A DNA stretch of 7,880 nucleotides, taken from contig DCXE01000020.1 in NCBI GenBank assembly GCA_002328295.1, positions 1 through 7,880 of the forward strand. The letters run 5' to 3'. Positions 1-5,093 of this stretch are shown here, piece after piece (position 1 is the stretch's first letter; the number at the start of each line of letters is the position of its first letter). The stretch is from Candidatus Peribacter sp. UBA2144 (lineage in GTDB: Bacteria; Patescibacteriota; Gracilibacteria; Peribacterales; Peribacteraceae). A program made the position numbers and the translations under genes. Below the pieces are notes generated by a model. That model ran no database searches. It saw only the letters and a program-made list of their open reading frames with translations, and was not told where the DNA came from.

Positions 1-49
1 TCCGCTACAAATTTTTTTCGGCTACTATCTTCGTAACGGTGAATAGCTA

Positions 50-67
50 CCCTGCGTAGTTGCAGGG
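50..67. repeat. Short GC-rich hairpin upstream of the DGR template
   Basis: CCCTGC at 50-55 pairs perfectly with GCAGGG at 62-67 across a six-base loop. No run of T follows on either strand, so it is not a convincing intrinsic terminator. The surrounding 1-200 region holds no gene I can support. It is notable only for repeated GCTAC words (near 4, 21, 47, 68 and 192) and may be the 3' flank of a gene lying left of the window. Confidence 0.35.
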
Positions 68-208
68 CTACCGTACCATGATCTTTCTTCTATAGGCTTT
101 GCATGAAAAAAGAAGTCTGAAAGAGCATGTATACTCATAAACCCATAGTTTGAGTGGGGCTAGCTACTGCATGTGGTGCGGTTGCGACTGCGCTACTGAG
201 AAATACTG

Positions 209-327
209 TCCCATCATCCTTTCGGTAACGCCCCTTACGTCTATCGTAACAATGGTAAGGTGGACGTGAACTTGAACAATGCCCACAATCACAATGACAA
301 TCAGGGGTGGCGTGGTGCGCTAGGGGT
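209..327 (+). other. DGR template repeat (TR)
   Basis: Read in the frame of the codon at 236, this segment spells the C-terminus typical of DGR target proteins: YRNNGKVDVNL, then NNAHNHNDNQGWRGALGVY, then a stop at 332-334. Between 245 and 304 eight of twenty codons are AAC or AAT, which are the codons that adenine-directed mutagenesis turns into many residues. The GC-rich tail after 305 resembles the conserved initiation block at the 3' end of such repeats. The frame is closed by TGA at 197-199, so this is not itself a translated gene. In known DGRs the TR RNA is copied with errors at A into cDNA that replaces the variable region of a target gene. The ends given are estimates, because no variable-region partner is present to align against. 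Confidence 0.72.
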
Positions 328-672
328 TTATTGAGTTTGCACGGATTTTAACCATCCCCCTATCTGTCGTCCCACTTCCTCAACGGTGGATTGTGCCTGA
401 AACACCTTTGTCTCGTTTACCAGTTTTAATTCCAAACAGAGACGCAGTTTCAGCATACAAGTTTCTTGGTGGGCGCATGCCTTGATGAGATAACTCGCTT
501 TGAGTGGCTTTGGTGCATTCTTTGCCATGACGAGTTCTGAGAGCAGACTTAAAATACTATCTTCAATGCTCTTGCCGAGTGAAAAACGCCATCGTTTATT
601 CAAACTGTCATTCATCTCCACAACTTGCTTGTAGAGATCGTATGTTTGATTGATGATAGGGAGCGTGTCCAT
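328..672 (-). CDS. avd: DGR accessory variability determinant (Avd-like four-helix protein)
   Basis: The 114-residue product has the size and layout of the Avd / S23-type four-helix-bundle family. Predicted helices lie at about 3-20, 28-50, 57-87 and 91-110, with conserved-looking LGKSIEDSILSLLSEL at 32-47 and the hallmark ending GRQIGGWLKS at 101-110. Avd forms a positively charged barrel that binds the reverse transcriptase and template RNA and is required for cDNA synthesis in studied DGRs. The ATG at 672-670 follows an in-frame TAG six bases upstream, so the start is firm. The gene is antisense to the template and RT: its 5' end overlaps the RT start by about 20 bp, and its stop touches the template repeat. 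That inverted placement is unusual, since avd normally lies in line with TR and RT. Identification rests on remembered family features. Confidence 0.82.
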   Translation of the reverse strand: MDTLPIINQTYDLYKQVVEMNDSLNKRWRFSLGKSIEDSILSLLSELVMAKNAPKPLKASYLIKACAHQETCMLKLRLCLELKLVNETKVFQAQSTVEEVGRQIGGWLKSVQTQ

Positions 673-1665
673 TGACTATAGCTTACCAATTCTCTGGCAT
701 TGTTGGCAGCGCTTTATACAAGGAAAAAAGCGTACCGCAGAATTGGAACATTTCAGATATCATCTGGAGGAAAATCTCAAAATATTGGAGCAGGAACTCC
801 AACACCAAATCTACAAACATGGTGTATACCGCTCCTTTAGCATAAACGATACCAAGAGAAGAGATATTGCGGTTGCGAGTATCAAAGACCGCTTTGCACA
901 TCGTCTGCTGTATGAATATCTGGTTCCTATCTACGACAAAACGTTCATTTATGATGCGTGGTCGTGTCGCAAGGGAAAGGGCTTGCTGGGAGCCATTGAG
1001 CGCACCCAGTATTTCCTGACCCAAAACCGCAACGGATATTTCTGGCGTGGAGATATTCGGAAGTTTTTTGATTCCGTTGACCAGAAAACATTGCTTGAGA
1101 TCATAACAAGACGTACTGAAGACCCAAACGCCCTATGGTTACTAGAGGAAGTGATTGCCAGTTATCAGGGAAATAAGGCAACTGGTTGCCGAGAGAGAGA
1201 GAGAGAGAGAGAGAGCGATTGGTGCTCGGAAGAGGTATTGCTATCGGGAATGTTTCAAGCCAGATTTTCGCAAACATCTACATGAACGAATTCGATAGGT
1301 ATGCAGTACATACGTTGCGTGTAAAACACTACCTACGTTATGGTGATGATTTCATGATTTTTACCGATGATCATGATACTGCTGTGGAATGCCGTGAGCA
1401 CTCTGAGGCATTTTTGGATGAGAAACTATCTTTGCACCTTCATAGTCGCAATGACGTTATCTTTCCTTGCAAAAAAGGCGCAAAGTTCCTCGGATGCATG
1501 CTATACTCCCATAAGCGTTATTTACAGAAACGTATTTGGAATCGGTCACTGGGGCGGGTGAACAGGCATAATATTGCAAGCTACAATGGACTCATCCATG
1601 CTCATGAAGATAGAGATTCGGTGCGCTATTTTGATTGGCATATATTCAACGTATTCAATGAGTAA
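653..1665 (+). CDS. DGR-type reverse transcriptase, frame split at a GA repeat
   Basis: The gene encodes a group II-like RT of the DGR class. The first frame (653 to about 1215) carries the fingers and palm start, including DTKRRDIAVASIKDRFAH, YDAWSCRKGKG and the motif-A block DIRKFFDSVD with catalytic Asp at codon 134. The second frame carries GRGIAIGNVSSQIFANIY, matching the DGR signature (I/L)GNxxSQ, and the catalytic YGDDF at 1339-1353. The frames differ by one position and meet in the GA tract at 1191-1215. Removing one GA unit gives one 336-residue protein with four Arg-Glu pairs, a normal length for the family. As sequenced the protein would stop soon after the tract, lacking the YGDD catalytic motif. 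A TGA at 647-649 precedes the gene; ATG at 653 is preferred over TTG at 650 and GTG at 665. The stop lies 5 bp from the end of the carB fragment. Confidence 0.9.
1191..1215 (+). repeat. GA dinucleotide microsatellite inside the RT gene
   Basis: Twelve complete GA units plus a final G run without interruption. The tract encodes alternating Arg-Glu or Glu-Arg in either frame and lies between the motif-A half and the GNVSSQ/YGDD half of the RT. Relative to usual DGR RTs, where a short loop joins these parts, it looks like an expansion. Unit loss or gain changes the frame by two bases, so slipped-strand mispairing would switch the RT on or off. The displayed copy number is an OFF state; eleven units or fourteen units would be ON. 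Confidence 0.92.
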
Positions 1666-1670
1666 AATTT

Positions 1671-1868
1671 CTACGGGGAACATTCTTGTTGTAATAGTTT
1701 CGGCCATTCCATAATAGGCAGCTGAGAGGGGTTTTCTTGGGATAGAGCCTCTACGATGCGCTTAGCAAGCTGTACGTTCGTAATCAGTGGAATTCCGTGA
1801 TCTGTAGCAATTCTGCGAATAAAGTACCCATCAGTCTGATCTGCACCTCTGGAGTGTGTGGGTGCTGG
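1671..1868 (-). pseudogene. carB: C-terminal fragment of carbamoyl-phosphate synthase large subunit (carB)
   Basis: Read leftwards to a TAG at 1673-1671, the frame gives TDGYFIRRIATDHGIPLITN followed by VQLAKRIVEALSQ and a short tail. This matches the end of the MGS-like allosteric domain of CarB/CPS1 proteins, where the pattern is YxIRRxAxDxxIPLxTNxQxxKxxxEA. CarB makes carbamoyl phosphate for pyrimidine and arginine synthesis and is normally about 1,050 residues. Only about 60 codons remain. Moving upstream, the frame hits TAG at 1871-1869 and TAA at 1901-1899, and then hairpin DNA and a tRNA gene follow, so the rest of the gene is absent. The piece DKDHESTE between the two stops may still be carB-derived. 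It has no start codon and no promoter that I can see, so I read it as a relic. Confidence 0.7.
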
Positions 1869-1904
1869 CTATTCAGTGGATTCATGGTCTTTGTCTGTTT
1901 AGTA

Positions 1905-1935
1905 CCCCTTCGTTCGCCTATGGCGAACTTCGGGG
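1905..1935. repeat. Strong two-part hairpin
   Basis: GTTCGCC at 1912-1918 pairs perfectly with GGCGAAC at 1922-1928 around a three-base loop. CCCC at 1905-1908 pairs with GGGG at 1932-1935 outside a TTC/TTC internal loop. It lies at the carB relic border, between the relic and tRNA-Cys. It could be a REP-like repeat or a structured terminator remnant. No T-run follows on either strand. Confidence 0.6.
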
Positions 1936-1966
1936 CACACAGTATCTTCGGCTTCGCACTTCGCTC

Positions 1967-1989
1967 TTCGAGCTCATGCTTAGCTCGAA
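1967..1989. repeat. Hairpin next to the tRNA-Cys 3' end
   Basis: TTCGAGCT at 1967-1974 and AGCTCGAA at 1982-1989 form a perfect 8-bp stem with a 7-base loop. The DNA just before it (1945-1970) repeats CTTCG four times. On the minus strand the hairpin lies 8 bases after the tRNA CCA end, so it could help end the tRNA transcript, though no T-run follows. Confidence 0.5.
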
Positions 1990-1997
1990 TTCAACTG

Positions 1998-2072
1998 TGG
2001 AGGTGCCGGCGGGAATTGCACCCGCGTATAGCGGTTTTGCAGACCGCTGCCTTACTACTTGGCTACGGCACC
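1998..2072 (-). tRNA. tRNA-Cys (anticodon GCA)
   Basis: On the minus strand the acceptor stem GGTGCCG (2072-2066) pairs with CGGCACC (2008-2002), followed by discriminator T and an encoded CCA (2000-1998). The anticodon arm is GCGGT-CTGCAAA-ACCGC, giving anticodon GCA for cysteine. U73 as discriminator is the standard cysteine identity element. The D arm is GCC...GGC and the T arm GCGGG...CCCGC, all fully paired. Two positions depart from the norm: the D-loop has AG instead of GG (A at 18), and the T-loop is TGCAATT instead of TTCAAAT (G at 55). The usual G18-U55 tertiary contact is therefore replaced by A18 and G55, while G19-C56 is kept. The 3' end faces the carB relic and the DGR, and tRNA 3' ends are common integration sites. 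Confidence 0.93.
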
Positions 2073-2083
2073 ACGTAATAATC

Positions 2084-2101
2084 GCAGGCAAGTATGCCTG
2101 C
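2084..2101. repeat. GC-rich hairpin between tRNA-Cys and the next gene
   Basis: GCAGGCA at 2084-2090 pairs perfectly with TGCCTGC at 2095-2101 with a four-base AGTA loop. It sits 11 bases upstream of the tRNA 5' end on the minus strand. It lacks a U-tract, so a terminator role is only possible, not shown. Confidence 0.45.
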
Positions 2102-2124
2102 TCTTATGACTTAAAACAATTATA

Positions 2125-2166
2125 GATTCCTCTGCTTCTTCTGATTCCTCTGCTTCCTCTGCTTCT
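2125..2166. repeat. CT-rich tandem repeat, 18-bp period
   Basis: GATTCCTCTGCTTC occurs at 2125-2138 and again at 2143-2156, directly followed by a shorter third copy CTCTGCTTCT to 2166. The strand is almost pure pyrimidine. Read on the minus strand it spells an acidic Glu/Ala/Ser run. It lies between the tRNA and the promoter of the following gene. Confidence 0.7.
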
Positions 2167-2184
2167 ATTGAGAGAATGGAGGGA

Positions 2185-2213
2185 TTGCCAAAAACCTCTA
2201 AATATCCTATAAT
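2185..2213 (+). promoter_or_regulatory. Sigma-70-type promoter
   Basis: TTGCCA at 2185-2190 and a perfect TATAAT at 2208-2213 are separated by the ideal 17 bp. Transcription would begin near 2220, giving a leader of about 20 bases before the ATG at 2241. The leader has no Shine-Dalgarno sequence. This is the best single sign in the window that the host is bacterial. Confidence 0.8.
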
Positions 2214-2240
2214 ATACATAACACATACCCAACTTTCGCC

Positions 2241-2957
2241 ATGGCAAATAATGCAAGTATAGGCATTTGCGGAGTCGTCGTAGGAGTAATCCTAGGTGCT
2301 GGAACTATCCTTTATACGCAAGATTACTCAATGACAGCCCATCTAGCGGGTTCGATACTGGATAATCAAATAGCTTTCCGAGGACTTGATATGACTGGAA
2401 TAGATACCAGAGCCTACAACAGGCGTAATATCGCAGCTCGGGAAGATACCACTTACAGCGAGTCTCAAGTTGTTAACGATCCCAGATACCCGCGCACACC
2501 AAGCAGAGTTGCAGCATCAGAAGTTAAGGCTCAAGCAGTAAGTAAGAAATGTGCGGAAAGACTCAGAGTAATTTCGCAGATAAGAGAAGTTCTTAAAAGA
2601 TCAATTCCAGCGAACCACTCGGATATGGATATAAGACGCAGAGTTATTGCAGTTCTTGATGACGCGGCAGTTTCTTGCCAAGCGTATAGAGGAAAAATTT
2701 ACGATCAACGCGGTCCATCCTCAGTTCAGCTCAATAAACTTAAGGTAAAGCGAAGCCAGTCAGTAACCGGAATTTCCCCCAAGCGCAGACAGCCTGCTCA
2801 GGTTATTTACCAAGCTCAGGATGTAAGTACAGGCGTGAACAATGACTGTAATAAATACGGTATAACTACCCAGCGCTACACCAGATGCATCGTCGCTCAG
2901 CGCGAAGGTCAGAGATATATTGGAAGGCAGACTAGAAAGTATGAAATGCTTAGGTAA
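2241..2957 (+). CDS. Membrane-anchored protein of unknown function
   Basis: I do not recognise this 238-residue protein. A hydrophobic, glycine- and valine-rich segment at about 7-25 should act as an uncleaved signal anchor; no clear lipobox or signal-peptidase site is visible. The remainder is polar and markedly basic. A helical stretch at about 92-150 carries Cys104 and Cys146, a linker rich in Arg, Lys and Ser spans 158-186, and a C-terminal unit has Cys203 and Cys216 in CNKYGITTQRYTRC. Four cysteines outside the membrane would fit disulfides, and the gene converges on a disulfide-exchange gene downstream, but a link is only inference. ATG at 2241 is preferred because the strong promoter at 2185-2213 ends just upstream. 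There is no Shine-Dalgarno site. The stop abuts the inverted-repeat element. Confidence 0.75.
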   Translation: MANNASIGICGVVVGVILGAGTILYTQDYSMTAHLAGSILDNQIAFRGLDMTGIDTRAYNRRNIAAREDTTYSESQVVNDPRYPRTPSRVAASEVKAQAVSKKCAERLRVISQIREVLKRSIPANHSDMDIRRRVIAVLDDAAVSCQAYRGKIYDQRGPSSVQLNKLKVKRSQSVTGISPKRRQPAQVIYQAQDVSTGVNNDCNKYGITTQRYTRCIVAQREGQRYIGRQTRKYEMLR

Positions 2958-3081
2958 CAATCGACAATCAACACGTCACGCTTCGCGTGACTATCAACAA
3001 TCAACATTCAACTGTAGTTGATTGTTGAGAGTGTAACGTGTTGACAGCGAGTCAGCCGTGGCTGACGAGCGTGTCGATTGT
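2957..3081. repeat. Multi-branched inverted-repeat element between convergent genes
   Basis: The outer arms ACAATCGACA (2957-2966) and TGTCGATTGT (3072-3081) are perfect inverted copies. Inside, TCAACACGT (2968-2976) pairs with ACGTGTTGA (3036-3044). Three simple hairpins are nested within: GTCACGC/GCGTGAC at 2975-2991, a 12-bp stem at 2994-3005 with 3017-3028, and GTCAGC/GCTGAC at 3051-3066. It fills the whole gap between the stop codons of two convergent genes. It may act as a two-way terminator, or be a small non-autonomous mobile repeat with terminal inverted repeats. I cannot decide from one copy. Confidence 0.8.
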
Positions 3082-3082
3082 C

Positions 3083-4324
3083 CTAAGAAAACGTCAGCAA
3101 CTCCGGTGCAAACAGCATCAACATTCCCAGTCCATACATCAGCACTCCTCCGAATATAAGAGTGAACCTGGCGTACTTCTTGGTCAGTCCTGTTGCGTGC
3201 AATGTGTAAACGGCGATGGTGAAGATTACAAGATCATCAATCATGTACATGATGATGAAGAGGAGCATGTAACCGTAACGGGCTAGGTTTCCAACATCAT
3301 TAAACGCAAGTATTTGAGTGAAGACTGCGGGTAGTCCTGCAGTGCATACAAGCTCGATCAAATTTACAGAGAAGGCGAGTATCGCGACTCCAACAATCAT
3401 CGCGGGCCAATAAGTTCTATTAATCACATTCTTCATTTTTTGAATTGTCTTTTGCTTGGAACTCAAATTACCAACCTTACATTCATTGGGATCTTTTCCT
3501 ATCGCTTCATACAAATAGAAACCTCCGCCCCCAATTGCAACTAACCCTATAATTTTCTGAACCCACACATTAAATCCAACTAACATGAATGCATTAAGCC
3601 ATGCTGCGATGAAGAAGTAGTACACAGCTCCACTTACAAACAGGAATATTCCTCCAATAGTCCATATCTTCTTCATATCATTAGTCGCAATTAGCAGTGT
3701 TAGCAAAGTAATAAGGACCCACATTGCGCATGGATTAAATCCGTCCAAGAATCCCAGAAGTAGCGATAGAGCCGGCAGAGAAAGAGTAGTCAGATCCACT
3801 TTTCCAAACACGGGCAGGTCAAACACATATTTATCCAGATCCAACTCACACTCTTCTGTGCAGATTCCTTCCGCTGTCTGAATTTCTATGTGAATCGGAC
3901 TTTTTAGAAAATCTCTGAACGGTTGGCATCCATTTTCAGAATCCATGCATTGATGCAACATAAGAGAGATCATTTGCCCAGTGGATTGGTTGTCTTTGTA
4001 TCCCTGAACTACATTCCCGTTCACGTAGATGATGGGGACTGCCTGTTGAAGCAGGGGAGCTCGATCTTTGAGTTTCGCATAAAGCCTCTGACTTTCAATT
4101 TCAGATATCTCCAAATACTCCACTTCCCAATTTTGAAGGGTTGCATACTCCTTAAAATCGGCGCAATGAGGACAGTCTGCACTCGCAAATACAACAATAT
4201 CCGACCCCTTAACTGATTCGAATGCTTCATCTCTCCTATTCAGAATTCGATTCGGGAACAAGGCCCCGATGATTAGTATCGGAACGAATGCCAGCGCCAA
4301 AAAAGTGACTAAACGCTTATTCAT
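3083..4324 (-). CDS. Glutaredoxin-like / CcdA-like membrane disulfide exchange protein
   Basis: The 413-residue product fuses two redox parts. After an N-terminal membrane segment (about 5-22) comes a thioredoxin-fold domain with active site CPHC at 51-54 and the expected cis-proline region AVPIIYVNG near 96-104. A cysteine-containing linker follows (Cys126, 133, 155, 159). From about 181 a polytopic domain resembles CcdA/DsbD, with GFLDGFNPCAMWVL carrying Cys199 and ELVCTAG carrying Cys327, the two cysteines that shuttle electrons across the membrane in that family. It probably moves reducing power to, or oxidises, exported proteins. Its direction is not clear from sequence. ATG at 4324 is preferred over TTG at 4330 because the promoter at 4334-4361 would start transcription almost at the ATG, making the message nearly leaderless. 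Architecture assignment is firm; precise partner unknown. Confidence 0.85.
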   Translation of the reverse strand: MNKRLVTFLALAFVPILIIGALFPNRILNRRDEAFESVKGSDIVVFASADCPHCADFKEYATLQNWEVEYLEISEIESQRLYAKLKDRAPLLQQAVPIIYVNGNVVQGYKDNQSTGQMISLMLHQCMDSENGCQPFRDFLKSPIHIEIQTAEGICTEECELDLDKYVFDLPVFGKVDLTTLSLPALSLLLGFLDGFNPCAMWVLITLLTLLIATNDMKKIWTIGGIFLFVSGAVYYFFIAAWLNAFMLVGFNVWVQKIIGLVAIGGGGFYLYEAIGKDPNECKVGNLSSKQKTIQKMKNVINRTYWPAMIVGVAILAFSVNLIELVCTAGLPAVFTQILAFNDVGNLARYGYMLLFIIMYMIDDLVIFTIAVYTLHATGLTKKYARFTLIFGGVLMYGLGMLMLFAPELLTFS

Positions 4325-4333
4325 AGCCAAAAT

Positions 4334-4361
4334 ATTCTATAGGTATTTTTTCCTATTGCAA
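4334..4361 (-). promoter_or_regulatory. Promoter of the glutaredoxin/CcdA-like gene
   Basis: On the minus strand TTGCAA (4361-4356) and TAGAAT (4339-4334) are 16 bp apart. The -10 box ends only 9 bases before the ATG at 4324, so the transcript would have a leader of at most a few bases. Confidence 0.6.
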
Positions 4362-4395
4362 TGAAAGGTTTACTTTTCTACAAGCCAATGTCGCC

Positions 4396-4407
4396 CCGTT
4401 GCAACGG
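4396..4407. promoter_or_regulatory. Perfect 12-bp palindrome between divergent genes
   Basis: CCGTTGCAACGG is its own reverse complement and lies in the control region between the minus-strand redox gene and the plus-strand unknown gene. It could be a repressor site for either. It is short, so chance is possible. Confidence 0.35.
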
Positions 4408-4416
4408 TACGGAACA

Positions 4417-5019
4417 ATGGTCTTGCATTATAAAAAAGAAAGAGTAGATTTTTTACAAATGAATACTCTTGCTCGACATTCAGACGGGAGCGCGGTTACA
4501 AAGGGTGAAATTATCACGATGCAAGGTAGAGTCATTGGTCTTTGGAAACCAAGTTTAGAAGTAGACAAATGGAAACTAAATGAGTCAGAACTCGTATCAG
4601 TGTGGGGTAGTATCTTTGCAAAATTTGTTAGAGATATTTGTAATAGTCATCCGGTCGATTTTGAAGCTCTGGAAGGAGAACTCATGAAAATGCAAGATGA
4701 GGTTTTGCGTTATCTGGATCTTGATAAATATTTATTGGGTAAACAGATTGATGATGATCCAGGATGGGTTGCAGTCGGGCAATTGTTTCAGGCACGTGTT
4801 GATCATCTTATTTCTGATCCGGCGACACATGTTGTAACAGCCGCAGATGTTGCTGTTGAGTTTCCGGTTGCATACGAACACGAACTAGCCGAGGAAAAGC
4901 TATTTGGAGATTCGCCACTATATGAAAGTAATCCAAAGTTAAGAGAAGCTGTTTCACAAATGGCACCAGGCATCTGTTTTGAGTCAGAAATCCCTTTTCA
5001 AGGAGTATCAGCGGTGTAG
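4417..5019 (+). CDS. Conserved-looking protein of unknown function, about 200 residues
   Basis: I do not recognise this protein. It is soluble, acidic in its C-terminal half and probably mixed helix and strand. From 4459 on it shows LARHSDGSAVTKGEIITMQG, a possible beta-rich opening, then a helical region rich in Leu, Asp and Glu (about 70-120). No membrane segment, cysteine pair or known catalytic motif stands out. The start is uncertain: ATG at 4417 gives 200 residues, ATG at 4459 gives 186, and TTG at 4399 is unlikely because it lies inside the palindrome. A TTATAA at 4428-4433 that could act as a -10 box would favour 4459, in line with the short leaders seen nearby. The gene is divergent from the redox gene and is followed after 74 bp by purP with its own promoter. 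Confidence 0.75.
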   Translation: MVLHYKKERVDFLQMNTLARHSDGSAVTKGEIITMQGRVIGLWKPSLEVDKWKLNESELVSVWGSIFAKFVRDICNSHPVDFEALEGELMKMQDEVLRYLDLDKYLLGKQIDDDPGWVAVGQLFQARVDHLISDPATHVVTAADVAVEFPVAYEHELAEEKLFGDSPLYESNPKLREAVSQMAPGICFESEIPFQGVSAV

Positions 5020-5047
5020 GCCAAATTGTAATTCTCTCAATTATACC

Positions 5048-5075
5048 TTGATTTCCTGGTGATTTTTAGTAAAAT
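5048..5075 (+). promoter_or_regulatory. Promoter of purP
   Basis: TTGATT at 5048-5053 and TAAAAT at 5070-5075 are 16 bp apart. Transcription would begin near 5082, about 12 bases before the ATG at 5094. The short leader has no Shine-Dalgarno sequence. Confidence 0.6.
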
Positions 5076-5093
5076 GACCGAAACCCAATTTTT

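Noticed and set aside
1..46. Possible variable-region remnant: the frame FFGYYLRNGE, then stop, echoes FGNAPYVYRNNG of the template
   Set aside because: The match is short, needs gaps, and the differences are not restricted to template A positions as DGR mutagenesis requires.
683..1024. 113-codon open frame on the minus strand
   Set aside because: It lies wholly antisense to the conserved first half of the reverse transcriptase and resembles no family I know.
1186..1665. Second half of the RT as a separate gene starting in the GA tract
   Set aside because: It holds only the GNVSSQ and YGDD blocks and lacks the fingers and motif A, so it cannot be a working RT alone. The in-frame joining by one GA unit is the simpler reading.
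1797..2125. Two overlapping plus-strand open frames
   Set aside because: They run across the tRNA-Cys gene, the hairpins and the antisense carB relic, so they are chance frames.
2063..2219. 52-codon minus-strand frame with an acidic Glu/Ala/Ser repeat from the CT-rich tandem repeat
   Set aside because: It overlaps the 5' end of tRNA-Cys and lies antisense to the strong promoter at 2185-2213. It has no ribosome site and the repeat explains its composition.
2957..3081. CRISPR-like repeats
   Set aside because: The repeats are inverted and nested, with no regular direct repeats and spacers, and no cas genes are nearby.
3038..3286. Plus-strand open frame after the inverted-repeat element
   Set aside because: Most of it is antisense to the C-terminal membrane segments of the CcdA-like gene.
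3923..4230. Open frames on both strands within the redox gene
   Set aside because: Both are out-of-frame shadows of the clearly recognisable CPHC thioredoxin-fold domain.
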